Shown here piece after piece: positions 11,284 to 21,500 of a stretch of 64,000 nucleotides of DNA. The notes beneath the pieces are model-generated. The model worked only from the letters and a program-made list of their open reading frames with translations, was not told the DNA's origin and made no database searches. The DNA is from Siphonodentalium dalli (lineage: Eukaryota > Mollusca > Scaphopoda > Gadilida > Siphonodentaliidae): assembly GCA_032622095.1 (NCBI GenBank), contig CP136064.1, positions 247,723,827 to 247,787,826 of the forward strand. The letters are read 5' to 3'. The stretch's first letter is position 1; each line of letters starts with the position of its first letter. The translations under genes were made by a program, and so were the position numbers.

Positions 11284-13020
11284 TAGAAAACCATAGTCAG
11301 AAATGGTAACGCGCTCAAGATCATATATTATATACCCATGATTGTAATTATAGAATTTTTATCATTTCTGTTATTTGTAATTGGCATAGCTTATCACAAA
11401 CCAAAAATCAACATTATTGACATAATGTAAACGCCAATAAACGAAATTGAAATTCTCAACTAGACCTTTCACCGGGCTCGGCCTCGGGGTCGCACTACAG
11501 CTCGGGTCGGGGTCGCACTACAACTTTTAATGTGTCCCAATAATTAACATTCTATAAATAAAACCCCCATGCGCTATGGCAGCGCCCAGGAGAAACTACG
11601 AAGTTAACACTATAGGAACCAGGAAGCTAAATGTGTTCCAGAGTCGAGGAGCGTGTGCTAAAGGTGACGGTTACTGAAGAATGACCTTCACCTGATACAT
11701 GTGACACGTTATTAAAGGATGAAATCGTGTTTATTTGATTTGTACATATCTAAATAATTTAAACTGGTGAATTAATGGGGGATGAATTTTTGTGAGTGGG
11801 AAATTTATTTAACTGGCTGCTATAGTTTTGGGGTTTTTTTTCCAGATCAAATTTGGCTGTGGGATAGCCCTGTCGTACACTTGGGGATTTATTTTAAAAA
11901 GTAAACACATGACCTATTATTTTTCTTGCATTTTCGTGATCAACTGGTGTCAATCTAGCTGGGTAAACATCACTGGAGTGGCCTGTAGGCTTCAAGTCAG
12001 TGAATTTGGCCGAAACGTTAACAGTGTCGCCTGTGGGAAACCATTCCTGTACACATTATCTTTTCAGTATATAGAGTTACTTCTCTTTCATCAGATACAG
12101 ATATTTCATTGTTTGGTCATTCACGCCCATCTGGTGTATACTGGTGGCCGAATATTATAAACATGTGGGCCGATGGGACTTTTATAAATAGAATATTTTT
12201 TTTCCGGTTTATTTATTTAAAAGTCGAACTGCGCGATCAGGAGGCCAGTCACCGGTAAAAGGTGTAGTGGGAATTTCAATTTCGTTTATTGTCCTTTACA
12301 TTATTATGTCAATAATGTTGATTTTTGGTTTGTGACAAGCTATGTCAATTACCAATAAAAGAAATTAAAAAGATAATTTGTAAGTCTTATATTTCAACTT
12401 TTATAGATATTTTTCGTTCTGCAGCCCACTGATGGTTGTGGTCGGAGACGGCCGAGTCGGCCGCCGGTTCGTTAATTATGTGCTGGTTGTTATTGTTATT
12501 TTAACGGAATTCTGAGTTGGTCATTCGCGAAACCAATATATGTTATATTCTATAAAGCATGGGTATATAATATATGATCTTGTTTATGGATATTGTAGGA
12601 AGTCTAATCTGACCGTGTCAAATTGAGCTATAGCGATGGGATTTATCGCAGGACAACACATTTCGGGTTTTCGTGGGGTGTGTATCCGCTGGATGTCTTA
12701 TAGTTGCAGTATGTAACAAATATGACCGCGTTAATTGCTTTCGATGTTTAGGTATGAACAATGGCAGGACCATGCACTCTTGACGGGAACACAATACCTC
12801 CGATTTTTTTATCCGCATTTAGAAACTTTCTGGTGTGGTGAATGAGAAACCTGCAGTAATAAGCCGTAGTTGTTTGTAATAATTCGAAGGATTAGTTGTT
12901 TTAACGGAATTCTGAGGTGGTGAATTCATGTAACCAATATATTTTATATTATAATTTATATTTATGGCTAATAATATGATCTTGAGGGCGTTACCATTTC
13001 TGATTATGGTTTTCTTGTGT
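11284..13020. mobile_element. Composite of repeat R with inverted ends, truncating exon 3
   Basis: Left end gaaaaccatagtcagaaatg (11285) and right end catttctgattatggttttc (about 12999-13018) are inverted copies of each other. The right part (12185-13020) is the reverse complement of most of 8211-9080. The middle, 11590-12184, is not seen elsewhere in the window; it contains an open frame at 11828-12160 with no recognised domain. It could be an element with long inverted ends or two copies in opposite orientation. Confidence 0.6.
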
Positions 13021-13347
13021 ATATATGGGCTTCAATAATAATCTTGATCACTGAGTCGCTACCAAATTGGATCCACCAGCACAGTTCCGCGCATTCAGTG
13101 CTACAGGTCAATGGCTGGAGTAGCATCCAATATATGTAACTTTTGAATATTCATGAATGTTCAAAACTCCATATATGGAATGTATTTTTTTTTCTCAAGA
13201 ACTTTGACCTGCAGCACTTAAGGGCTGGATGGATCCATCCAGATGGATCCATCCAGACTGAGGGCTGGATGGATCCAATATGGTAGCGACTTAGTGATCA
13301 GGCTTATGCTACTAATAATTTTACCAAACAAATTATTGGGAATAAGA
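13021..13347. other. Repeat-rich gap between copy B exons 3 and 4
   Basis: No gene. A local inverted repeat pairs gatcactgagtcgctaccaa (about 13045) with taccattggatcc-like sequence near 13275-13300 (tatggtagcgacttagtgatc). A short palindrome of repeated ggatggatccatccag lies at 13226-13260. The pairing suggests a foldback element of about 255 bp (13046-13301). Confidence 0.5.
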
Positions 13348-13543
13348 TTAACCCTTTCCATACTAAATATTCATTGACGAGTAGTTATCCCTTGGGAAAT
13401 GTTCAGGTAATAGGTCGTTTGTTGATTTGTTTTATCTGTCGTCTGCTTATATTTCCCAACAACACATCGAGATTAATAATAGAACATTCCAAAGTATACT
13501 TTTATAACTGGTAGGAGAATCCATTTAGTATAGAAAGAGTTAA
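13348..13543. mobile_element. TTAA-flanked MITE (family M), copy 1
   Basis: TTAACCCTTTCC at the left and GAAAGAGTTAA at the right, with inverted ends containing atactaaat / atttagtat. A TTAA target duplication and CCC/GGG ends fit the piggyBac superfamily. Related copies: 25418-25656, 44995-45275, 48653-48910. Confidence 0.65.
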
Positions 13544-13689
13544 TTAGAAGTGGTGTCACAACCTGTCATCTGCTTGCCAGTGTATGATCTGAATATACAT
13601 ACAGGCGAAGAAATTCATTCCATTGTATAACTGCATGGATCAAAGAATGCATTCACTTAATAAAGGGTTTAATATGTTTGTCTTTACAA

Positions 13690-13830
13690 GTTATAGTGAA
13701 CACGATGCAGAAATGCAATTCCGGTCCTCACATCTTCATGGCAGACGACCGTTTCGGAAATACACCAGCCAAGACCTTCACCTTTGATGAAACAACTTTC
13801 ATTCCTGTCACCGCATACCAGAGAGAAGAG
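13690..13830 (+). pseudogene. Copy B exon 4
   Basis: 47 codons, the same length as copy A exon 4: VIVNTMQKCNSGPHIFMADD ... ETTFIPVTAYQREE. The frame is open, but the acceptor is CAA in place of CAG and the donor is GC in place of GT. A GC donor can work; the lost acceptor is the more serious lesion. The core KYKPRLHI has become KCNSGPHI. Confidence 0.85.
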
Positions 13831-14154
13831 GCACGTAAATGAATATTTCTCACAAGTTTCATAATATTCAATGCATTGCTCTAGATTTTCGAAACAAATC
13901 TTACTAAAATAATGAAGAATAAAGACATCACATTTGAGTTCTACTTTAGAGAAATAAAACAAACTGCATTAATAATGTAATTACTAGAAAGAGCAAACAA
14001 ATTTGACTTGGAGCGTGACATAAAATATCTAACCAGCGAATGGTTTGTGTGCGTCTCGAGTACACCTATCAGTTATCTTATGTAAACACTTATCATTTCA
14101 TCGCATTTTGCTCGTAATACACATTCGTCATGACGCAATTCTAATTTCTTTCAG

Positions 14155-14219
14155 ATCACCAAGCTGAAGATTGCCAATAACCCATTTGCAAAATGTTTTA
14201 GAGGGTATAATGACGAGAT
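14155..14219 (+). pseudogene. Copy B exon 5
   Basis: 65 nt, the same as copy A, with good acceptor (tttcag) and donor (gtgagt). Reads ITKLKIANNPFAKCFRGYND. The G of NPFAKGF is C here, a change at a nearly invariant position. Confidence 0.85.
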
Positions 14220-14394
14220 GTGAGTGTTTGCATCACGATATGTGTGTCTAGTCCATAACTACTTTAATGGTTTGTATTCTGACTGAAGTTTAAATTAAAC
14301 CCCTTTATCGATGGCACGAAGATCAAGTTGGTATCGGGTCATCGGTTTTTATACAAATCGTTTGGATTCACCCACTTGTTACATTGGTTCGATA

Positions 14395-14612
14395 ACATCG
14401 ATTATGATGATGGTGACGACGAAGACGACACCGATTATTTGATGATGGTGGTGGCGATGATTGCGATGAGGACAATGCTGCTGATGACGATGTTGTTGAT
14501 GACGACGGATGATGGTGGTGGTGGTGATGGCGACGACGACAAATACGACGACAATGTGTAACCGACGACGACGACGACACTGGGGATCCTATACGACGAC
14601 GATGATGATGAT
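14395..14612. repeat. GAT/GAC trinucleotide repeat
   Basis: Imperfect (GAT/GAC/GGT)n run inside intron 5 of copy B. Open frames on both strands here are products of the repeat. Confidence 0.9.
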
Positions 14613-14769
14613 GATTTATCCTAAGCTGCTGTATAATTTTCTTCTATAAATACACTCATCAAATCTTACCTTCTATTGTATATTGGTTAAACATAGTATA
14701 ATAATAAGAAGAGTGCAAATTTTCTTTTGGTCAAAATATGACGATCATTTCCTTTTTTTCTCGTTCCAG

Positions 14770-14809
14770 AACAATAACAAAGAAAGATCTGAGTCTGAAG
14801 ACATGACTG
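14770..14809 (+). pseudogene. Copy B exon 6, frameshifted
   Basis: Acceptor gttccag, donor gtaaga. 40 nt against 53 (or 47 with the downstream acceptor) in copy A. The 7-nt loss puts TGA at 14804 in the joined frame. Confidence 0.75.
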
Positions 14810-15197
14810 GTAAGATTACTATAGATGTATATGCGATGTCAAAATCATTATTTATATATTATGAGTCTTCTTTTTACTTTAAAAGCTGAAGGTGATACAG
14901 CCTCTTCTACAAGGCAATTACTCAAATAATTCGACACGATAATTGAAATTTATAAATTTATTCATGAATTCACTTCAACACAATATATAATGTACAAACC
15001 ACATCGCGGATGGTTTGTATCTTACATGTGCAGAAGTTACAGCATTGGTATTTAAACTTAAGTTTATTTTGTAAAAACAAATGGATTGGGGCACACGTTT
15101 TTGCAACATATGGAGCCCACGTGGCACGGGAGCATATATCAAATTAAATAATGAAGAATAATTCCAATTTTAATTAATTTGTTTTAATTGTTTGCAG

Positions 15198-15502
15198 GCT
15201 TGCGGCGTTGCAACAAGAGTGCAAAAGAAGGCTAGTCGAACATAAACAAGCACAAGATCTTCACAATGAAAATGGTCAACATAGTTACCCACCCATTCCT
15301 ATTCTGGATTCCCCGATACCGACCTGAGATCGCCGCATCCTCCCAGCCTTCATCTCATCAAGATCGTACGACGATTCATATGATGACGTCAGAAGTTTCA
15401 CCAGTTGTCAATAGATCAGTCACCAGTCACTGAGTTCCTCTGCGCTCTCATACCCCAGAGACTTCCACTTTCTTGCACTAACATCTTTGTGTATACCAAC
15501 TT
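15198..15502 (+). pseudogene. Copy B exon 7 (C-terminal region)
   Basis: Acceptor tttgcag. In the frame homologous to copy A it reads QECKRRLVEHKQAQDLHN ... PILDSPIPT and then TGA (15325), where copy A has TGG. DNA similarity to copy A continues through about 15502. Confidence 0.75.
15298..15383 (+). repeat. 86-bp perfect direct repeat, first copy
   Basis: Identical to 16101-16186. This copy sits in the ancestral place, since its flanks on both sides align with copy A exon 7. Perfect identity inside a decayed pseudogene points to a recent duplication or conversion. Confidence 0.9.
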
Positions 15503-15529
15503 CCCGATCAAGTCTGAGTTTTTTTGTCA

Positions 15530-15960
15530 TTTGCAGAATGAGGTCCCCAGAGGGTGAATTTAGTGACTCAATAGCATAGCGGGCTAACATCACTAAATTC
15601 ACCATGGGGACATCATTCTGCTTATGCCTCATCTAGCTTCTCTGGAAAGTTTCTTTATTATCAAATTTCTATAGAAACTATAGATTCTATTCCTTTTCTA
15701 GTTTATAGGTTTTATTTCTTGTCTAGTTTAGTTGCTCTACATGTATATCCCCAAATTGCCAGACGACACATTGCATAATCGAGGTTCCCAATGGGTGTAC
15801 ATCACAATATTCACCATTTTTGGGAACTTCAATCTGAGTCTATGTCTCCCATAGCAGATGAGGCCATGCAGAATGAGGTTCCCATAAGGTGAATTTATTT
15901 ATGCTAGCTCGCTATGTTGGCTAGCGTCACTAAATTCATCCTCTAGGAACCTTATTCTGT
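15530..15960. mobile_element. Hairpin repeat family G, two copies (15534-15628, 15868-15960)
   Basis: Each is a short foldback: cagaatgaggt(t)ccc followed by gtgaatttagtga, pairing with tcactaaattcacc and gggacatcattctg. Related hairpins lie at about 18055, 26965-27040 and 51405-51605. The stretch between the two copies has no other feature. Confidence 0.65.
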
Positions 15961-15999
15961 AAATGACAGACAGAATAATCTTCTTCCAGATCTACATCA

Positions 16000-16295
16000 G
16001 ACTTTGAACAGCTGAAATCAGACACGTTCGACATCTACAGGAATAAGGATGACATAAGCCTACTAACCAATTATGACGATTCAGACAGCTCACGTGACAA
16101 CCTATTCTGGATTCCCCGATACCGACCTGAGATCGCCGCATCCTCCCAGCCTTCATCTCATCAAGATCGTACGACGATTCATATGACCCCGGCGTCTGCG
16201 AATCCTCACCAGAACGCGATGTTCTCATGGATTCTTTGAAAGACATCACGGAAAACGACGGTTATTGTGACGTCACAGAGAAGACGGTCAACTAA
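16000..16295 (+). pseudogene. Probable last coding part of copy B, with TAA stop
   Basis: A possible acceptor (ttcttccag) near 15988 is followed by SDFEQLKSDTFDIYRNKDD and ISLLTNYDDSDSSRDN, then the second 86-bp repeat, then DPGVCESSPERDVLMDSLKD ... EKTVN and TAA at 16293-16295. The composition looks coding, but the matching part of copy A lies outside the window, so this is inferred. Confidence 0.5.
16101..16186 (+). repeat. 86-bp perfect direct repeat, second copy
   Basis: Same sequence as 15298-15383, here joined to different flanks, 803 bp downstream. Confidence 0.9.
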
Positions 16296-16868
16296 TTTGT
16301 GTCTGATGATCTGTGACGTCGGAGAACTGTGGCCAAGATATATTGAGAAAAGCCAAGTCTATGTCTTTCATTTCTGCTGACTTGTTCTACTGAAGTTAGT
16401 TTTAAAGTTTTAAATATCATCACATTTGCTGAATGGTATTTATAAGAACGCAAACTACTATATTCATCATATTTCAAACAAATACCCCATGTATATTTTG
16501 TTAATGATTTATTGTTTATGTATTTATCAAATTATCGGTGTTTGTGCTATTGGAACTGAGTTTTTCGTCCTAATACCTCATTTCTATTTCCAAATTTATT
16601 ACTGAGTGTTAAACGGGCGATTTGGTAAGTTAACATTTTATGATTACGACTATAGGTCCCTTTGGAAATGAAATGTTTAACGGCCTTGTTTGTAGAACTT
16701 ATTTTCTGAACATTTCATAGGAAAGAATGAATAGGAATTCTATCCATTCTGCACTTGTATTATCAGAATATCACCGCATACGAATAACATACCAGTCCAA
16801 TGTATACCTGTATAACTGAATGGGGGAATCCAGTTGGTAATGAAAGGATAAATGGAACGCAGGTTAAA
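16296..16868. other. 3' flank of T-box copy B
   Basis: AT-rich; no gene seen. A family M-like fragment (gaacatttcatagg...gaatccagtt) is present near 16690-16830 without clear ends. Confidence 0.5.
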
Positions 16869-17353
16869 TTCTACACAATATGTTTTTAATTTGATCTTAA
16901 ACAAAATTGTGTATAAATGACACATGACATATGTGTTGGTGGAATTTTCTCAACATTGAATATGAGTGAATATGTGAGTATATTACAGTTAGTAGATGAG
17001 ATATGTTATATTTGAGACATAAACCTCGTAAACGCTACCATATTAAAAATCTGGCGGCAGCTTTAAAACTGTGTGCTACACAATTATGTGCTGTTCAGTT
17101 TTGACACAGTGTATAACACTGTTTTAAAACTGCTGCCAATGTTTGTTCTGTGGTACCCTTTGCGAGTTTTGTGTCTCCAATAGAACACATCTCATCTAAT
17201 AACTATGATACACCCATATATTCACTGATATTCAATGTTGAGGAAATTACACAGACACATACGTCATGTGTCATTTTACACACTTTTGTTTAAGATCAAA
17301 TTTAAAACATATTGTGTAGAAGTTATATACATTTGTTCTAAGAGTGTGGTATA
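16869..17353. mobile_element. Foldback element F, copy 1
   Basis: Long imperfect palindrome of about 453 bp: ttctacacaatatg (16869) mirrors catattgtgtagaa (ending 17321), and the arms stay complementary almost to the centre near 17095. Similarity to copy 2 (54943-55412) extends a little past the right arm (ttgttctaagagtg). No coding capacity. Confidence 0.8.
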
Positions 17354-18411
17354 CCGATATGGCATCTGGCTTTGATGTATGGCCGAGTTTTCACCAAACA
17401 TTAACTTGATGCTTGCTTCACAATGAACACCAAAGTACCCCCCCCCCCCCCGCCCCAGAAACTCATAATCTGTGACAAGTACCACATTGTTGGTTGAATA
17501 CAAGAATACAATGTACTTGTGGATAGTGAACATCACTGGAGACCTTTGGCATAATGCATTATTACTGATAAGAATTAAGAATAGGATACTACGTCACTAG
17601 AATTTGTGTTCTTTCTAACAGTTGTCGTTTTGCCATATCCGTAGTTAAGATTACAGTTTCGAGAAGCCAATCAAGGACACGGCAGCTTTGTGCGCAATCA
17701 CCGAGCATACAACTGACTGTATGACATGATAAGTACAGAATAATCACGACAAATAGAAACATATCAAACTACTGCGAGTGGCAAGACATTTGCACGAACG
17801 ACACTATTTTCTCATAAACTGACTCGTAGTCAATTCTGTGAAAAGGCTTTGGACAGTCCAAAAAGTTAAGACTACTAAACGCTATTCGTAATTGTTACCA
17901 GTAGCAGTTCATTAGGCAAAAGGTGTCCATTGTAAAAACACGTATGTATGTTGTTAAACGGATAACGACTTGTGGGTCGCGTTAACCTCCTATGCATACG
18001 TTATGCCGATCTACATGTGTGCCTGGCCTGAGCAAATGGTGCCGGACATTTGGGCTCATATCACTAAATTCACCCTCTGGGGACCCCTTTCTACTTATGG
18101 CTCATATTCTCTAGAAAGTATCTTTATTATCAAATTAACAAGTTTTTTTTAGTTTCTATTCATAAAGATTCATTTTCGTTTTAGTTTATTTTCTCTACAT
18201 CCCCAAATTGGCAGACGACACATTGCATAATCGAGGTGCACATCACAATATTCACCATCTGGGAACTTAAATCTGAGTCTAGGTCTCACAAAACTTTTAT
18301 TTTAATATTAACTTTCTTCCAGTATATAATGAGCGTTCAATATCGTATATTTCAAAAAATATTTAATTCTATGGGAATATGAACATCTAATTGCGTGTCA
18401 TGTTTTACTTG
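17354..18411. other. Gene-free stretch with poly-C tract and a hairpin family G fragment
   Basis: Poly-C run at 17439-17450. A partial family G arm (tcactaaattcaccctctgg) lies at about 18061-18080. Nothing else recognised. Confidence 0.5.
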
Positions 18412-18583
18412 ATATATATAAGGATTAACTGTCATGTGGACTGTTTTTATGGAGATGTAACGGTGAGGTAAGTGGACATAACTTGTGTAAAACCCGAAGG
18501 GTTTTACATACAAGTTATGACCACTTATACCTCACCGTTACATCTCCATAAAAATAGTCCACATGACAGTTAATCCTTATATT
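18412..18583. repeat. Long near-perfect hairpin, 172 bp
   Basis: Arms of about 80 bp: ataaggattaactgtcatgt at the left mirrors acatgacagttaatccttat at the right, with the centre at gtaaaacccgaagggttttac (18487-18507). Only a few mismatches are seen. Confidence 0.85.
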
Positions 18584-19203
18584 TATATACATTTAGCGAA
18601 AAAGCCACTTTTGTAAATTTATTTAAATCGAAAAGTGTATCGTGACAAGATCAGCCCAAAATACCCAATAGCACCCTTGGCAAAAGTTAATAGGAACAAT
18701 TTCTCTTCATATTGAAACCCGATGATGTATTAAGTCAGTCCTGCGCGAGTCCAAATGCGCCCAAAACATTACGCGTTCGTCTTTCCAAACCTAATGACGT
18801 ATCGATGGTGTTATTAGCTTGGTGTCATGAGGCGTTGCGCATTCACCGAGAAATAACTGCAACTAGCCACGTGGGCGCCGACCAATCAGAATGCTGGATT
18901 CAGTGATGACAACACTTAGTGTGTAAATATAAACCAATGGGAAAGCAGTTACGACGACTTTATATTCCAGCTTCAGTGCGCTCTCCGGCTACATATAATT
19001 ATTCTCTAATGTGAGCAGTAACCTTCAGCAGTCACGATTCAGTTTGTGGTATTGTCTCGTGATGGTTCTCGTCATAAAATGGCAGACTAAAACTTTTTTT
19101 TTTATACCGGAACTGCACAAGAGCTTCGTGCACGTGCACCATAATATTTATCGGACGCGAACAATTTCTCACTTCGCAGTTCTCACCCAGTGCTATTATA
19201 CTC

Positions 19204-19945
19204 AACAGAATATATATGCAACAAATGAATGACTTTGAGCCAGAGATGAGTGCAAAATACACTCATGCGCTCTATATGAACATTGTAAACAACATAGTAT
19301 ATACAAGAAACCCATAGTCAGAAATGGTAACGCGCTCAAGATCATATATTATATACCCATGATTGTAATTATAGAATATAAAATATATTGGTTTCGCGAA
19401 TGACCAACTCAGAATTCCGTTAAAATAACAATAACAACCAGCACATAATTAACGAACCTGTGGCCGACTCGGCCGTTTCCGACCACAACCCTCAGTGGGC
19501 TGCAGAACGAGAAATGTCTATAAAAGTTGAAATATAAGACTTACAAATTATCTTTTAAAATTTCTTTTAATGCTAATTGACATAGCTTGTCACAAACCAA
19601 AAATCAACATTATTGGCATAATAATGTAAAGGACAATACACAAAATTGAAATTCCAAACTACACCTTTTACCGGACTCGGCCTCCTGGCAGTTCGACTTT
19701 TAAACCGGAAAAAACAATTATCTATAAATAAAATGCCCATGGGACCACGGCTATCAAGAAATTTCCGAACAGTATACACGCGGTGCGCGCGCTAATAATG
19801 AAAATTAGTTTGTGGCTCGAGCCATAAACTCATTTTCATTACAATTACCATGATGTTTACATTGTTCACAGACCACATGAATGTATTTTTGCACTCATCC
19901 CTGGCTCAAAGTCATTCATTTGTTGCATATATTCTGTCGTGTATA
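19204..19945. mobile_element. Inverted-repeat element enclosing repeat R copy 3
   Basis: caacaaatgaatgactttga (about 19218) is mirrored by tcaaagtcattcatttgttg (about 19905-19924). The arms are about 90-100 bp. Repeat R copy 3 (19311-19798) and a 42-bp palindrome centred on ggctcgagcc (19799-19840) fill the middle. Confidence 0.7.
19311..19798 (+). mobile_element. Repeat R, copy 3
   Basis: Begins acccatagtcagaaatgg and follows 8635-9100 closely (caagatcatatattatatac, gcagaacga, cggactcggcctc). It is shorter than copy 1, lacking the first internal block. Confidence 0.75.
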
Positions 19946-20094
19946 TAGGAGATGGTCCCATAAATGGCTGTATTTAGTGTACAATCCTCCTTTAATGTCA
20001 CATTCCGCATGGATACACGCAGGATTATTATTTATTGCAATATGCATCAACGGGCAGTTGCACAATGATAAAGATGAATAAATAAATTAAATTA

Positions 20095-20120
20095 CATGCA
20101 TATGCATATGCATATGCAAT
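20095..20120. repeat. (GCATAT)n microsatellite
   Basis: Short tandem gcatat run. Confidence 0.85.
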
Positions 20121-20279
20121 ACATTAATATATAATTATGTATATATGTATTAAACTCACGGTACAATTATGTGCAGTATTGTCGCATTTAAAGTCCCACT
20201 TAATCTTTGTGTCCCCTATTATTTCTATACAGAGTCAGCTTTATTGTTGGCATGAAATAAAACCCAAAAAATATATATT

Positions 20280-20530
20280 CACCCAGGATACAGAAGGAGT
20301 ATCCCAAGTGATAGAGATTCTCAGGTTCAGCACAAGACTCCCCCTATATTTGCCCAGAATGTATCAAAATTAAAAACTAAGTGATAGAGTTATTCCACTT
20401 CCATTGAGAATAATAGACTAGCAGTACAGTCCAGTTAAAAATTAAGCACAAAATACACGTATCGGTACCTCGATAAAACAATATGTTCACAGTTTATTAC
20501 ACCGGATAAGTTGACAATAATACAATGTTT
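20280..20530 (+). repeat. Dispersed repeat P, copy 1
   Basis: aagtgatagagattctcag, gagttattcc, caatatgttcacagtttatt and aatacaatgttttggagc recur in order at 62350-62585. Unclassified; no coding capacity seen. Confidence 0.75.
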
Positions 20531-20900
20531 TGGAGCCATCATGACTGTTTTCAAAAGAGGGACCAATGAGGTTACTTACATTTACTGTTCTAGAGTTATC
20601 CTTCTTTGTTTATTGAAACTTTGGGTTCCGTCCTGCCCAAGGTCTTTTTGTCTTTCCGTCCGCACAGATATTTCAGCCATTGGTCATCTGATCTGAATGA
20701 AATTGGTATGGACGTTCGCCATCATGACTGTTGAAAAGAGAAGCAAAGGACATTTTCCATTCTCTAGTTATTCTTTGTTATATATCTGAAAATATTGTTG
20801 GAGGCATCAACGCTTATATCTCAGCTATGGATTAGCGGATCTGCATAAAATTTCCCAATCATGCTGTTTTCAAAAGGGTGCCAAAATTACGTAGTTTGAA
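20531..20900 (+). repeat. Degraded units of the 58740-59760 repeat family
   Basis: Units contain atcatgactgttttcaaaag, gttatcc..ctttgttt and atatctcagc...atctgaatgaaattggtatgg, matching the longer tandem family near 59 kb in order and spacing. Confidence 0.5.
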
Positions 20901-20959
20901 TTCTCCGCTCTATAGTTATCCTCCTTTGTTTCAATTTGGCACCATGTGGTATTCCAGCA

Positions 20960-21500
20960 GCCGAGGTGCAATCAATCATTTTTCGACTAATTCTGATACA
21001 AGGATCGCGATAAAATGAAGAGCACTGAGACATGCTGACAGGCAACAATGACGCGGCTGGAGGGTTACGGGTGGGGGTGATCTCAAATGCCCAACTGCAC
21101 CCGCCCCCTTGAACCAGACAAAACTTCACGTTCGCATATTTCCATTTGCATCCCCTCCCCTGGGTTGGAAACTATCCATTGGTATCACAAGCCAAATGTT
21201 GGAAATTTCAGCCATTTCAGATAAAACAAAATTGAACAAAAGTAGCATATCTACTTTTGGTCAAACTCCCACTAGTTACTGCTTTGAGAATCCAACAATG
21301 ATAACATATTTAACATATGTGTGGTGTAAAACTAATTGTGTGCCAACCATGAAATTTCAACTGTTGAAAAATTGACCAAAGTTGGGGGGTAGCCTCCCAC
21401 TCCACCCACCCGCACCACGTCGCGTCACTAACAGGGGGTGGTGTGTCGCCTCCCAACTTTAGTAAAACAGTTGGGGGTGTGGTGCCTGAGTATATAAAAT
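20960..21500. repeat. Dispersed repeat T (GC-rich strips, ccaactgttg words), copy 1
   Basis: Contains cttgaaccagaca, ggttggaaactatcc, ttggtcaaactcc and accaaagttggggggt. Related blocks: 26440-26960, 41040-41520, 44128-44420, 47330-47660. A weak family with no clear ends. Confidence 0.5.

Larger units (their letters stand above)
6491..16295 (+). pseudogene. T-box copy B, broken inverted duplicate of copy A
   Basis: Homologous blocks follow copy A exon by exon: 6491-6623 (exon 1), 7158 to about 8210 plus 9110-9229 (exon 2, split), 11180-11283 (exon 3, 5' part), 13690-13830 (exon 4), 14155-14219 (exon 5), 14770-14809 (exon 6), 15198 to about 15502 (exon 7), and possibly 16000-16295 (end of the reading frame, TAA at 16293). 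Lesions: exon 1 donor GT to AT at 6624; TGA at 7334; a 0.9-kb insertion in exon 2; TGA at 11214 plus a 4-nt insertion in exon 3; loss of the last 168 nt of exon 3; exon 4 acceptor CAG to CAA and donor GT to GC (13831); a 7-nt deletion in exon 6 leading to TGA at 14804; and TGA at 15325 for the W codon. It cannot make a full T-box. Short pieces could still be transcribed. Confidence 0.85.

Noticed and set aside
11828-12160. 110-codon frame inside the repeat R composite as a transposase
   Set aside because: No catalytic motif or similarity to any transposase family that I can recognise.
14328-14580. Asp-rich plus-strand and Ser/His-rich minus-strand frames
   Set aside because: GAT/GAC repeat within intron 5 of the broken T-box copy.
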